Source: Chamaea fasciata
Lineage: Eukaryota; Chordata; Aves; Passeriformes; Sylviidae
Length of the DNA stretch: 64,000 bases
Assembly: GCA_029207755.1 (NCBI GenBank)
Contig: JARCOQ010000001.1
Coordinates: 90,135,637 to 90,199,636 of the forward strand
Direction: 5' to 3'
Each line of letters opens with the position of its first letter. Position 1 is the first letter of the stretch. A program made the translations under genes and the position numbers. The notes below the pieces were generated by a model, which saw nothing but the letters and a program-made list of their open reading frames with translations, did not search any database and was not told the origin of the DNA. Positions 1 to 16,059 of the stretch are shown here, piece after piece.

Positions 1-2625
<2,625 letters not shown>

Positions 2626-3614
2626 TTACATTAGAGAGCTGATACCCGAAGCAACTGTCTTGCAAAGAGACAGACTGGTAACATTTACTTTGCATAGAGG
2701 TACTTCGATAAAAATTTGCCAGCTTGCCTATTTTTGATTTGGTTAACTTTAAGACCCCAATCTCAAGTAACTACAATATGAGTGTTTGCAATAGTGTTTA
2801 TAATCTTGTCACATTTGAAAAAGGGACACGGCTTAGTCAAATTCGTCCATGTTTTACAGAATTTCTATGACTAGCATAGATGAGAGTATTTTGCATTTAT
2901 CTGTGGATTGATATAAAATTAAGCTGCCATTTGGTTTAATTTGACATCATCTTGCTCTTCATTCCGGTGCTTTCAACTACTGCAATTTATGATCCTTTGA
3001 AAAACATCCTGAATTCTAAAGAAGTGAACATCAAATGTCCATTCCCTGACTTTGATTCTTCTGGTCAAGTGTCACTCATCTACAGAAACTACAGACTGCC
3101 GGAAAAAGTACACAGGCCACAGCTGCCTTCCCTCTTGTGCCTTTTCTCTCCTGGAGCGATAATACAGCAAGCAGAGTCACAAAGATGGAAGACAGCATTG
3201 GACCTTTGCAACCAATGTAATTTAACAAATATTGTATATTCTATGCCACCAAGTAACTACAATATAATATGAGTCTTACAAACAACAGCAGATAGGCAAT
3301 GAAACCACTCACACTTAAGGAAGAATTAAAATAGTAACATATTCTTCAGCAGGCTCTGGGATGACAGGGAGGAAACTATTTCATTAGCTCACTATTTACT
3401 CAATGTTATAAGAGCTTATTAACAGAGGAGTTGCAAATTTATACAGGAGAATGCTTTCTCATCTCTCCACGCAAATAGTTTTAGAAATGGCATAACAAAG
3501 CTTTGTTTCACAGCTGTATTTCCTCAGAGAAATGGTGATAAGACTTCTCTCCGTTAGCCATTTCAGTCTCTCTCTAATTGTACCTTAGAAAAAGCATGGT
3601 GGAGAAGTGAGGGG

Positions 3615-3902
3615 GTGGTGCTGTGCTGCCCCTTCCAAGATGAGCCAGGCAGTGAGGCTGGTCAGAGTACTGCACTGAAAACGCTTGCTAAGAACAGTAG
3701 TTCAGGAATTTCCACCAGCACTCCACCAGTGCAACAGCATTTCAGACCTCTGTTTTCAGGAAAATCACCATCCAGCATCAGCAATGCACTTAGTCATTGC
3801 ATAACCAAGCATTCAGACAAGCTCAGCTCCAAAGAGACACCAAAGCATAACCAGAGCAAGAGCAAAGACATCTCCCCCATCAAGCTGCTGTCTCTTAAGT
3901 AG
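3615..3902 (+). other. Unexplained open frame, possible degenerate retrocopy or chance
   Basis: A plus-strand frame, antisense to JARID2, stays open for about 95 codons and ends at a TAG at 3903. No ATG anchors it; the first usable start is a GTG. The composition looks protein-like rather than repeat-like: serine, threonine, lysine and proline rich, with words such as SSSGISTSTPPVQQHF and SKSKDISPIKLL. After the stop, another forward frame stays open for about 45 codons (about 3904-4038, ending before a TAA), which is what a one-base frameshift in an old coding sequence would give. I do not recognise a parent protein, see no poly-A tail and no flanking duplication. It may equally be chance. 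Confidence 0.2.
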
Positions 3903-6900
3903 TGGAAGCCTGGCCACAGCCGAAGCCAAATGTTCCATCCCCACTAGGCCATTTATTCACCGCTTGCTTAGGCACTACAACTGCCAGCGGGCTCTGAATT
4001 TCCCCAATTCCAATCGAATTGCTCTGATTGCCCATTTTTAAACAGCCTAAGCCAAAGTCTGCATCATATCTCTCTCTCCTTTTCCCAGTCAAGGTTTGCT
4101 CATATTAATTCTGAACTACACCAAACTTCCCTTGTCTTGGGCTATGTGGTAGCCACACGCTGCAGTGGATTTTTTTTTTGCGTATGCTGTTTTAAAAACT
4201 CCACCTACAAAGCGAAAACATGTTCTGTTTTTTTTCTGGGGAAGAGTCAACAAACTGGTAGCTCAATTTTTTTTCCTAATACACAGCCCACAGAGCACAA
4301 GTTGAAACTACACACCAATTTTTGCATTAAATTGTCTCTTCTAGCCTGAATAAGACTATCAGAGAGAAGTAAAATGACCCAATTTACATTTTCTCTCCCC
4401 TTTTGTTGAATTCCTTTTGATACTTCCTTTTCATTAAAGGGATCTCAAACTGTGACCCAACAAATAAAACAAATTTCAGTATCAGCACAAGATACTACAA
4501 AAGGGTTTGTAGTGTAAAAACACAATATGATGTGGGGTGACAGCATTCCTTCAAAGCATTCCCAAGGAAATGAAGGCAAACTTTGAAAAAACACTGAACA
4601 GATTATATTTCTGAATTCACCCCCTCTAAAAGCCCTAGTGCCCCCAAGTTTATTCTTATAAAAGTTTCGACTTTTGCTTTGCATTTTTCCATGAAACCAC
4701 TGCTGATAAAATTTACAATTTTTGAACTCCAGAGAAGTCTAAATCAAGCGTATCATTTGAGGCCTGACACTCAGTAACTTAACTCTTATAGCAGAATTTG
4801 ATTAGGTTTTCCAAGAGCAATATTTGTTCTGGAGACTTGCCATATGTAAAACCCAGGAACCTGAAGTATATGAGTCAAGAAAATCACCTTACAGGCTGTC
4901 AACTAGCATGCACTTGGAAGGCAATTTTTATTCATCCTTTCACCCTGCCAAACCATCAGCTCACTTGGGAGACAAGCATGATTTGTGTTCCTCAAGGAAA
5001 AAAGTATCTGTTTGCCTACTATTATTCATCATAACCAGCACCATTCCAAGATGCACTAATATTGCCGATAACTGATGTTAGCTATCGTCCGCTGGAACCA
5101 ACTAAAACAAGTGCCCTTAAAGAGAGGCATGAAACTACAAATGAGAGATTCTGATAAATACTGGGAATGGGTGTCATGTTCTACAGGTTTTCAGGGCCAG
5201 CATAATTGCAAAATCCACTCCGAAGTGATGAAAGGCACAACCCAAAGCCCCCTTTCAAGCACTGGACAGAAGGCACGTGCTGAAGCAGGCTGTTACAAAG
5301 TTTATTGCCACTCAATCATTTTTACATCAAATACATTCAGCTTGCCCCCAGATACCTTTTCCTTCAAATGCCATTCCTGTTATCTCTAACTGCAATAAGC
5401 CACATTCTTTACTGCTGTGCATCAGTTGGGAGCTATGAAAGGTCTCGAGGCCCCAGGACAGGATGGGAACCCCACAGTTTTGTCAAGTGATACTCAGGCA
5501 CTCCTATCACCATTAATGAGTTGGGGCCAGTGCAGTGGACAGGACATACAGGTCTGCTGGTGCACTTAAGGAGCATCAACCCATGTGGGTTTGACTCTCC
5601 AAGACCAGCCACACTACAGGAAGCAGCAGGCATTCATGTTTCTTAAAAGCTGAGTACTACAGTTGTGTATGTATATAAAGAGAGAAAAGCAGCTGAGTGA
5701 GAAAACGCTCTTTTGCATAGTCTGGAAAGCTGAACCACTCCAAGGAGTGCCTACTTGAGAGCACCCAGCAAGAGTCAAGGAATCAGCAAGCCCTCAAGAG
5801 CCAAATCATATCAAAAGGACAAATAGCTCCTCTACTGCTTTTCTATGGCTATGCCTTTCAACCTCTAAACCACAATGCCAGTAAGCCCTGGCTCCTGTCA
5901 AAACCCATGACATTCTCAGCTGCTGAAAAGCTGGCAGAGGCTGCCTGTCCCTTGCCCACTAGGCTCATCTTAGCCCCAGCTCTCAATGCCTTCTCTCCTG
6001 GCAGCTGGACTCAGGACCAACCACCAGACCTGAATAACTACGCAGAATAAATCAGGGTTGATAAAAATAAGACTTTATTCCTGTAATAGAAAGTGTTTGT
6101 TTTAAAAGTCAAATTAGATTTTTTTAAAAAAACCTAAACCTCATTAAAATTAAATTTGAAAGTACAGCAGCTTGCATTATAAGTCAGTGTAGGATTTCAT
6201 ATATTAAAATGACTTACATGAAATAATAATTTATATATACAGAGAAGCACTGCATATTTGCTGCCAAAGTTTAAAAAGAACTGAAACACTGAATGGTTCA
6301 AAGTCACTGAATAAACACTGCCTTAATTAAGTCAGTAATAATGAATTATTTAATTAAGTCACAATACAGGAACTCGTGTATCAAATGACATCTATGATCC
6401 TTAAATACACTGATCTGGCTCTAACTGATCAAAACTAGACACCTTCAGAGAAAGGCCAATTACTAATTCCTAATAATTAAAAAGGGTAGCTTGAAACCAA
6501 ACCATGGAGATCTTAACATCCTCTCTAAAATGTATCTTAGTCACACAAATGCCAACCTCACAGTTTTGCTGAATTTGTTTTTAAACTTTCACAAATGCTG
6601 CAACACCAAATCACAGTTTTAGATACACACTGCTTAAAAAGATTAAAAAGAAAACATTTCCACTTATCAGTATTGAGAAAAAGCAGCAAATGTGACTTTT
6701 TCATCCACTCTGTTACAAGCCAGAGAAACTACAAAAGCCCTTTCTGCATACTAGTCATTATTACAGAGACTTTCATCACCTTCTATTTATTTGCCTTCCA
6801 CACTGAATGTTTTCCAATCTGTCTGTGGCTACAAGTTTGTTTGCTCTTTCACATGCAGGAAGGACTCTGCTATAATAGCTGAGCCGTACCCTCTAGGGTG

Positions 6901-8779
6901 ATCCACACAGAATTCAGGTATTATGGCATTACAACCTGCACACAGCATGCTCCCTCCTGTTCCCACTGCAGCTTGCTAACCCCTTAGCTTTTTGGCTGTA
7001 GTTGCTGGATGAGCAGAGGGTCTTGCTGAGCCTACTCCAGCAACCAGAACATCCTGCTCACCAAAAACAGTGTAAAGAATAATTAAATCTGCTTAAATTA
7101 GCATATTATATGGGGCTTGTGCTGATTCAAGTGGATTGCTTCTCATAAAAGCCTAGCAAGTAAGACTCAACTATTCCAGCACAGGCAGGGCTTAATTTAC
7201 ATTGCTACATATTTGCTGACCTTACTGTTTTTGGTGATATACATACACACTTTTAACAGCAATCTACAATTCTTCTCAAGTCATGATCTAACTTATCTCT
7301 GGACATCTGGAGAGATGACTGACAAGCACACACAGGACAGGTCTTGGGAGCATCTGAAGATGTGATGCAAAATCCCAGTACCAGGGAATGCACTGTACAG
7401 TAAAACATACATTAACTATAAACATCAGAAGGAAAACTGATGGGGAAGAAAGGAGCAGAAAGCAGCAACATAAGAGAAGACAGCAAAAATGTAAGGGAGG
7501 GTTTGGAGTTAGTTGATTTTAAAAATAGATGAGATTGCAATTACTGGTATGTTCTTAATTATTAAAGTTACTGAATAATCAGGAAACCAAAGGAGAGCAT
7601 CTGAGCAAATTTCAGCATCATGTGGTTAGTTAACTCAGTGGTTGGGTGAAGAGACTTTCACAATGTTTCCAAAACACTGTTTCCCCATCACTTATTCTAA
7701 TGCCAACAAGGCATCTCAGCATGAACATTCCCATATTCTTACAATAGAGCAACACCTATTTTAGCTTGCTGTTTCCCAGTCCTAAGGCAGCTTAGGAAAA
7801 AAAAAATACATTCAATTGTATTTCTAGTCAGTTCCCACAGTCAGAGGCAACCCACAAAGCCATTACACGTTAGGAAAGTCAGCAGTCAACACCCCACAAA
7901 CACAAGCCAAAGATACCAAAACCATTAAATGACCTAAACAAGGACAATTTCAACATGCCCACATTCACAGCTTTCTATTGGGGATAACATTAGAGGGTCC
8001 ACAGTCCATAGGAGCCATCCTGCAGATCTCAACAATATGTGAAATACCTAACTCTTCTCCTGGCTGTTTCTTCACAGCGATACACTCTTCCTTCTGCCAA
8101 GAGATTCTGGGTTGGATTTCCCCCTGGCAGCCCTTTCCCTGCATTCCTGCCTGATCCCTGAAGCTGAACTGCTCTGGGTTGGTAGAAAAGTCCAGTTTCC
8201 AGGGCAAGCAGCAAAACAAACACAAGTCATGGTAAGTCAAAAACGGGATTTACTCAAGGCAGCACTCTCACCATGCTAGGATGACAATGTTTCTTATGAG
8301 AGCATGTAATAAATAGCAGGGATTGTAGTTACACAGACATGGCGCTAAAGCTCTGCTCCCTTATGGAGTAGCATGCCTGTCCAAACTTCAGCTGTGTAGT
8401 CTTGGGAGTTGTACAGGAAAGCTTTGTTTTAAAATATTAGTGATTTCTTTTCTTTCTGTAACATTCCATTTAGGGGAGCTGACACAAAAGTTAGAAAGCA
8501 AAGGGTTTAACTACAGAGTTATAAAGTCTGAAATGGTCTGGAAGTACACCACCTAAACACAGACAAACTCTTGAGCATAACCACACCGTGGAAGACCAAC
8601 ATGAATTTTATGCCTGAAATACAGAGGGGGGGAAAAAATTCCTATCTTCATCTCTTTAAATATTTACTCTGGCCACCAGTCTCAAACAGATACAGAATGT
8701 TTCACACATATTCTGTAGAGAAATCAAAACCAGCAATAAACTGGTGTCTCACATACACCTCTTGTTTTTCTTCCGTTTT

Positions 8780-9772
8780 GTAGATATCGTCTACCTAGGC
8801 TTTAGTATAGTCTTTCACACCATTTCCCATGCATTTTGCTGGAGCAACAGGCTTCCCAAGGCTTGGATGGATGGACTCTTTACAGGGTAAAAAACTGTCT
8901 GGATGGCTAGGCCCAGAGAGTCGTGATGAATGGAGTCACATCCAATTGGCAGCTGGTCACCCATGGTGTGTGTTTCCCAGAGCTCACTGTTGGGGCCAAT
9001 CCTGTTGAACATCTACGCCAATGACCTGACAAGGGAACTGAGGACATCCTCAGTCAGTTCACAGTCCCCAGTTGGGCAGGAATATTGATCTGCTGAGGGA
9101 AGAAAGGCTCTGCAGAGGGGTCTGGGAGGACAGGAAAGCTGGGGCTGCTAGTCAACAGCGGCGTAACAAAGAGCCAGCAGTGCCCAGGTAGCCAAAAGGC
9201 CAGTGGCATCTTGGCCTGTGTCAGCAAGAGTGTGGCCAGCAGGACCAGGGCACTGACTGTCCCCTTGTACTCAGCTCTGATGAGGCCACATGTACCAAAC
9301 ACCGAGTTCAGTTTTGGGCCCCTCACCACAAGAAATTGAGACACTGGAGGGTTTCCAGAGAAGGGCAATGGAGCTGGGGAAGGGTCTGGAACACAAGTCT
9401 GATGAGGAGTGTCAGAGAGAGCCAGAGCTGTTGAATCTGGAGAAAAGGGAGCTCAGGGATTACCATAACACATTCTGCAACTGCCTGAAAGGAGGCTGTA
9501 GCCAGGTGGGAGTTGGTCTCTTCTCCCAGTCAACATGTAATATGACAAAGAAAATAGCCTCAATGTTTAGATAGATATTTAGAAAAATTGCTTTATGGAA
9601 GAGAGGAGGTCAAGCACAAGGCTGCCTAGGGAAATGGTTGAGGGAGGATCCCTGAAGGTATTTAAAAGATGTCTATATTTAACACTTTGGAACATGGTTT
9701 AGTGCTGGACTTAGTAGTGCTGGATTAACAGTTCAACTTTATCTTAGAGGTCATTTCCAACCCAAACAATTT
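8780..9772 (+). mobile_element. CR1 LINE fragment, 3' part of reverse transcriptase to near the 3' end
   Basis: A degenerate plus-strand CR1 (chicken repeat 1) non-LTR retrotransposon, about 990 bases. It begins in the reverse transcriptase with a decayed version of the YLDFSKAFDTVSH block (here VYLGFSIVFHTISH). It continues through recognisable stretches for the LGPILLNIYANDL block, and the C-terminal part (phrases such as gttttgggcccctcac, agagaagggcaatg and ctgcctgaaaggaggctgt) and ends in the CR1 tail gaggtcatttccaaccc. Frames are broken by stops and indels. Part of the stretch after the RT core (about 9110-9150) seems deleted against the usual family sequence. The terminal 8-base microsatellite of young CR1s is not clear here. 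It lies in JARID2 intron 2, antisense to the gene, and is 5'-truncated as most CR1 copies are. It cannot be active. Confidence 0.93.
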
Positions 9773-12700
9773 TCAACTACAGGGCATTACAGTTTCTTAT
9801 AAGCTATATCTTTATATATAAGTTTATTTGGATAGTATAATTCATCAACAGTTTTCACCATTTTTCCTTTAGTAACAGACAACCAGCTGCAACGCAATAC
9901 AAATCTACATTGCATTGTCTGTAATCCTAAATTTGACTTCTACCAAAGCCACCCTTTACATGCCAGACTATGTGCTGAAACACTACCAAAATCTTGGTAG
10001 GCATGCTAAATAAATACATTAATCATTCAATGCTAAGTTTGAACACACCGGTATCTCTAAAACATCGGCAGTCCGCATTAATCAGCACACTGTACTGAGT
10101 TACTGTATTTAGCTGTTGTATAGCTATGCACAAAAGATAATTTAGTTTTATAGTGCAAATGCCATCTGTCACATTGTCACAGCATGACAAGGTATCACAT
10201 TACATATTAAACAGACAACATGCTTCAAAAATAAGGCCTATTTTCATGCTCTGGTTGTCTCAGAGACTAAAGAACAGGGTTTTTCATGATAGTGACATAA
10301 TTTAAAAACAAAACAAACCACATTTTTTCTCTAGGATAAGAGATACGAATTCCCTGTCCACTTTTTTAAGGATAGTTGTCATGAAGGCTATTTTCATCTA
10401 ATTTGGTAATGTAAAACCACAACAATTTTCTGCCTCCAAATAAAAAAGCCACAGCATGAAACCATCACCGTTTATGCCACACGATGCTCTATGCTGCCAC
10501 CATGATGATAATTAACAGTACGTGGGCTTTTCAGATGACAAGCCACTGGACATTAGGCTGATTGTGGTACATAACAGAGCATATGCATAAAGCAGTACCA
10601 TTATGTCAAAGACTGTTAGCAAATAGCTTGTACAGTCTTCATAACTGACTAGAAGAGTGCTTTTATATGTAGATATACACCATTACTACGGAAGCCAAGC
10701 ATGAATGACATTACAGCACAAGATGTGTTTGTCAGCCTGTCAAAGGACCACATCACCAAAAAGAACTGATCAAATAATACAGGTTGAAAGAAGCTCCTAG
10801 CCCCCATTACAGCTCCATCCAAAACCACTATTAAGCAACCAAAGGCATTTTGTGACTTTGTGTCCTGCATATTAGTCCATTACCCATCAGCAGCATTAAT
10901 TGAAATTAACTGTTCTGTTGTTTCAACACAACACTTTCTAGGGTATTTTGTTTTCATCTGAGGGAGTTTGGATTGAGGTTGGGATGGTACTAAACTCACA
11001 GAAACAGCAATACAACAGTCAAAAATGAACCGAATTTAATTCTGCCAGGAAACTACCCCAGGCCATATGACATACTTCAAGCCCCAGTTTGATTTATGAA
11101 ATATGCATCTGAAAGAAATTTAAAACAAAAGAAACCAATAAAGCACCCCAAAAAGGCCTGCCAATGTCTGCACTGTATAAATCATGAAAAACCTCACCTG
11201 ACGTTTGTCCATACTTTTCTTATTTTAGATTTGAGGTTTTTTTTTTTTTTTTTAAGTATTCGAAGAGACACACCTCTCTGATTAAAGATATTTCTCCACT
11301 TTTAAGGAGACAGTGAAAACTCTGAACATCTCACTCCTCCAAGTAAACACATAACCTCTTCTGGCACTTTATATTTCATAAGGCAGAATGGAGGCCACAG
11401 CCTGGGCTCCGTGATGGTGTGGCCTGGATGAGGGAGGGAACAGGAGTATCAAACAGGCTGAGCAGCGAGGGAGGTGTTCATCGACAGCTGAGGGAGACAG
11501 CAGCAGTAATGCTGACCCAAAAAAAGCTGAGGGAACAAACTCATGTCTCTTAAATCCCCTTCCTACAAATGCAGACAACTAAGTCATACCTTAAGATCAC
11601 AAATGGCTACCCTTGGATTTTTAAAATATTCTCCTTAATTTTAAAGAAGGGAGGCTGGGGGAAAGGAAACCTAAGGAACAATTGTCCCTAGACCCAAAAG
11701 CCAGAGCTGTCCTAACTGAAGCAGAACAGAGAGGAGGAAAGAGACCTGATGATCACTACCCTACCAGCTGCTCACTGTGTACTATATTGTACCATTGTGC
11801 TATCAAGCTCCTACCAATTGCCCCTGGAGCTGTATGATAAGGGGAGAACAGTAGCATTTCTGGTAAGTTGGTACCAGGCTGTGTAAAGACCATAAAGTTT
11901 TGACAAACAAACACAGTCAATTTTATGGTACCATAAACACTCCCATTTAGCACCAGGGAAACAAGCACCATATACTCTTCCAGTACTTTGTCAAAGAATC
12001 ACACTTAGATGCACACAACTCAAATCTACCTCAGGCCCACAGCCTCCTTTGACTGCAGTCAGAAAGCTTCAGAGGAACAGGAGGACTCCAAATGCAAGCT
12101 ACAGACCTTTGTTGCTTAGCTATATGGTCAGAGAAGGCATTAAGCCGTCAGCAGAAAAACAGGAACACCAACCAGGAAGAGAGCTTGGTTAGGATGCAGG
12201 GACCTGGACTTTGTCCAGATGTACCATGGCCAAGCAGGTGCCCCTGGAGAGGCCACCTCCTGTCCAGGCACCACAGCTCACGCAAATAAGGTAAAAAAAA
12301 AAAGGTAGTGAGTTCAGCCTCCCCAATGAAACACAGAGAGTGGTACAAACAGTAACCATGACACGAGACACAGGGTTGCTGTTATTAGCATCCCTCAGCG
12401 GTGTGAGATTTTGCATAGATTTTGGTGTTGGACAGGGTGGCTTTATTTCTGGAGTAAGTGCCCTTAGATTTGCATCTGTCCTGTAAGACACCTTCTCTCA
12501 TATGCAACCTGGAAACAGAGTTAGACATGCATTTTATTAGAAATTACAGACACAAGCAGGTCCACAAAATTGTAATTTATCTCCATTTAGTTCAGCAACT
12601 GAAATATTGCCACAACCACTGAGAGAGAGAAAAGTCTAAGTTCTCAGGTATTAACAAAATTATCAGTGAGGTATAAATGAATTCTTAATAGGTTTTTATG

Positions 12701-15700
12701 CCAAAACCATCACGTTTTATTTGTCTGCCTTTCCTGGGGAATTTTATAGCTGAACGGAAAACCAGTGGGGTGACGCCCCATGGGGGATAGTAAAGAAAAC
12801 CTGCAATACACCTGTGAAAGAAACAATTTCATTTGAAAATGTTTTGTTCTTCCTTTTGTTTCCACTTTTTTTTTTGTTTGATTTTATCCATTTGAGAGCT
12901 ATTTGGAGAAAAGTTACTGACTCTGTTTCCAAAATATTTTTATTTGTCCTTCCCAAATAACCCCACATGAGGGAAAGAGCATGGATTATACTGCTAAGTA
13001 AGAATTAAGTAAAGCAAGCTAATCGCTATTTCAAGTCTTTGTCACACTTATGTCAATAGGTGAGGGCAATTCCTCCCCCTCCTGAAGCGCTTTTACAAAG
13101 CTATCTTATCTGTAATATACCACAGCAGTCCCATTTTTCAGTCGTTTGCCCCCTACCTCAGCATCACAGGGCTATGCCGTTAGACTCATCCTGTTTCAGA
13201 GTCAAGCTTCCACTAGGTATGGATGGACAAAGGAACAATAAATCCACCCTTCAAAAATATCCATACCTTGGCACCTAGGGACTAGACAGATTAGTAAAGA
13301 TGAAAAAGGAAATTAAAAAAAGACATTCTGGTATTTTAAGTAACATGAGAAAGAAAGCTATGCCAAGAGCATGTCTCTAGACAACAGCTATTCTACACTA
13401 GAAAGTAAAAATTAGCAATTGTGTCTCCACAGAGTATAACAGAAGGAGGAAGAAAGAAGGTGAAGGCAAACACAGTGAAGCAAGGAAGAGCCTGCTAATT
13501 GGAAGAAAATACAATGTATGAATGTGCAAATAAAACAACAAGGGAAATAACAAGGCATGCAATGTCTCAGTAACAACGAATACTTGAGAGCCTGAAAAAG
13601 AAGTAAAGTGCTGCTAAAACCCAGAGGCTTAGCAAGGCTTGGCTATATTTGTTAGGATTTCTAGGAAACCTTTACGGATTGTGTAATTTGAAAACTGCAT
13701 ATCTGCATGAAACTGGGAACAACAGCAAAACAGCATCTTGATGAACACTTGCTACGTGCTTTCCCTCTAAAGAAGCACAGTTCCCAGTAATCTGTGGCGA
13801 GGGATCACACAAACACACTGGGTTTATGATATGGGTTGATGGAGATGAAGAAAAGCCCATTTCTGGAGCTGGTGTCCTGGACAGCCAGCACCTACCCTAG
13901 AAAAAGCAGCAGCAGGCAGAGGCCAGGCCAGCCCTATGCTGCAGTCTTTGGAGAAGCCTGGAGAGCTGGCAGCAGGAGCTAAGAATTCAGCATGGCTCTT
14001 ATGTAACATCCACACTCCTCTGATGGACTGGGACAGTCCTCCTCCATTTGCAAATGGAAAGCAGCAAGAACAGAGTGCCTGAGTTACTTCTTTCTCAAGC
14101 AAACCAAATTAAATATAATTATCAGACACATAAATGCATGGCTTGGCTTCTAAAAAACACCTCAAAAGTAAACAAAATAGCAGATTCTGAAAGAGTAGGA
14201 GGGCTCCAGCACAGCAGTGTGCTCTAAGAAAAAGGATGGGGAAAAGACAAGAGAACTGCCAGAAAGCCCTTTTGGGGAGGTTATCCTCTGCTTAATTGTC
14301 TCTAATTCTGTGCCTCTGTGACAAAAGCTGTGAAAAGCAAACGTTGAATGACATACTTCTAATTGCATAGTCCCACTTGATATTTTAATGCATGTCATCG
14401 AGGATTTGCCTTTCATGACTTTTGCCAGGAGCATGGGCAGCCCTCCAGACAAATAGATTTTTTTTTTTCTTCCCCAATGTGACACGAGCAATGAGGATCC
14501 TGTTTGCTGCACAAACACACAGCCTGTCGATGCGGCGACAGTGACTGCCCCATGCAGCCAGCAGATAGGAGCATGGATTCAACCCTCCCTTCACTGGAGG
14601 GACTCGGAACTTTCAGTCAAAGAAAAGGAGAAAAAAAGTCTTCATCCTGTCCTGGGAAAAATTAATTGCGCTAAATGCTAGGTGTTCTACATGAACTCAA
14701 GTAACATATGCCAGATATTTGAATTAAACCACTTTAATTACTTTTGCTCCACATTTTCAATAACTTTTTAGTGAATGTGCCCTCCCTAACTCTGAGATCA
14801 TCCATCAGTCAGCTCCAGGAGTCAAGCTGTCAACGTCTTTTGCTGACGAAGATTTTGTTTTTCCCCCTCTGGCATGTCACCTCATTCTACTAAGCACTTG
14901 AATTATGATCTCTGAGTTTACAGCAATTGAATATCCACTGACTTTTTTAAAAAAATAGGTCACAGACACTTCTAACCTAACACCCTAGCCTCTTTAGCAA
15001 CATGCCAGACAGCCCTCCCCTGGTGCAGGAGGCCAGGGCAGTCTGGCTGGACTGCAGGCAGGGAGGCAGGCTACCTCCTGCAAGGCCAGGATGCTTCGCC
15101 AGGGATGCATCGGCACTGCCTGCAGCCAGATCTCAAATTTCCTGCCAGCCTCAGTGCTCACATGTCTGTCCAGAGCCTTAACACAGACTTGACAACCAGG
15201 CCAGCATAAGGTCCTGTGACATCCCAGAAAGAGGGAGGGGAGAAAGCTGCCTGAGCAATTCTCAAACACTTTTTTTTTAAGCCGTTGGTTTCAAAGGCTT
15301 TTGTCTGTAACCCTAAATGTCATCCATGATGCTCAGTGCCTTGCTGCTAATAGAGGAATGGAACTCTCCTGAGGGGAAAACCAGAGCTGCTTTTCCTGGG
15401 GGAGAACACTTTCCCCGGGGCACAATCTACTCACCATTTATTTCCTTTCCTCTACAGAAAGTATCTACAAGGTATCATAACACGACATGAAAATTCAACC
15501 ACCTGGAAAGCTCCTAAAAAACTCAGCCTTTGATCTTTTAGGACGCCTTCCTCCTTGTCACTGGTTCCTCATCTAGCTTGCTAAATTGATTATAAAAATA
15601 TATTCTTTAAAACATTTGACATGGTTCTAACACATGAAATAGCAATGTGGTTATAGAATGATTTTTTTTTTAACAAACAGTAAGTAAACCTATTTTGACC

Positions 15701-16058
15701 ATATCTGTAAAACCAGGATCCTTAAAAAAATACAAATCCAAAAAATCCACCTATCTTACTGCTGCATATCTGTATTTTTCCCTTCTCAGGGGAATGGATT
15801 TTTTTTTCCTTTTTTTATTTCTTGTGGGGGCAGGCAAGTAAGTAGTATTATTTCCTCACTTTTAAAATTAAAGGTCAGAGGACTACACTCCATGCTCAGG
15901 ATGAAGAACTGCTCTGCTGTTGCACTCAGTCCCCTGTAATCTGTTTGCAGGGTTATTGTCAGAGGAGAGGAGGCTCGTGACACTAAAACATTGAGACCAA
16001 CTGCAGCAAACTGAAAGCACAAGTGCAATATGAAAGCCCGACACAAATGAACAAATTG
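9773..16058 (-). other. JARID2: JARID2 intron 2, middle portion, no recognised gene or transposon
   Basis: Mixed intron sequence. It contains a T17 run at 11237-11253, moderately GC-rich patches near 11380-11580, 13860-14060 and 15000-15260, and an AT-rich, homeodomain-site-rich block near 14650-14780 that could be conserved non-coding DNA (see findings). Overlapping open frames on both strands in the GC-rich patches reflect low stop-codon density and have no family resemblance. Confidence 0.65.
11237..11253. repeat. T17 homopolymer
   Basis: An uninterrupted run of 17 T on the plus strand, which would be A17 in JARID2 pre-mRNA. No retrotransposon body was recognised next to it, so I treat it as a plain simple repeat. 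Confidence 0.9.
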
Positions 16059-16059
16059 C

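Noticed and set aside
2764..3265. A 16-base repeat (caagtaactacaatat) at 2764-2779 and 3250-3265
   Set aside because: One or so exact 16-base repeats are expected by chance in 64 kb of AT-rich sequence, and similarity does not extend usefully beyond it.
9054..9574. Open frames of about 95-104 codons on both strands
   Set aside because: They lie inside the plus-strand CR1 fragment and are chance readings of the decayed element.
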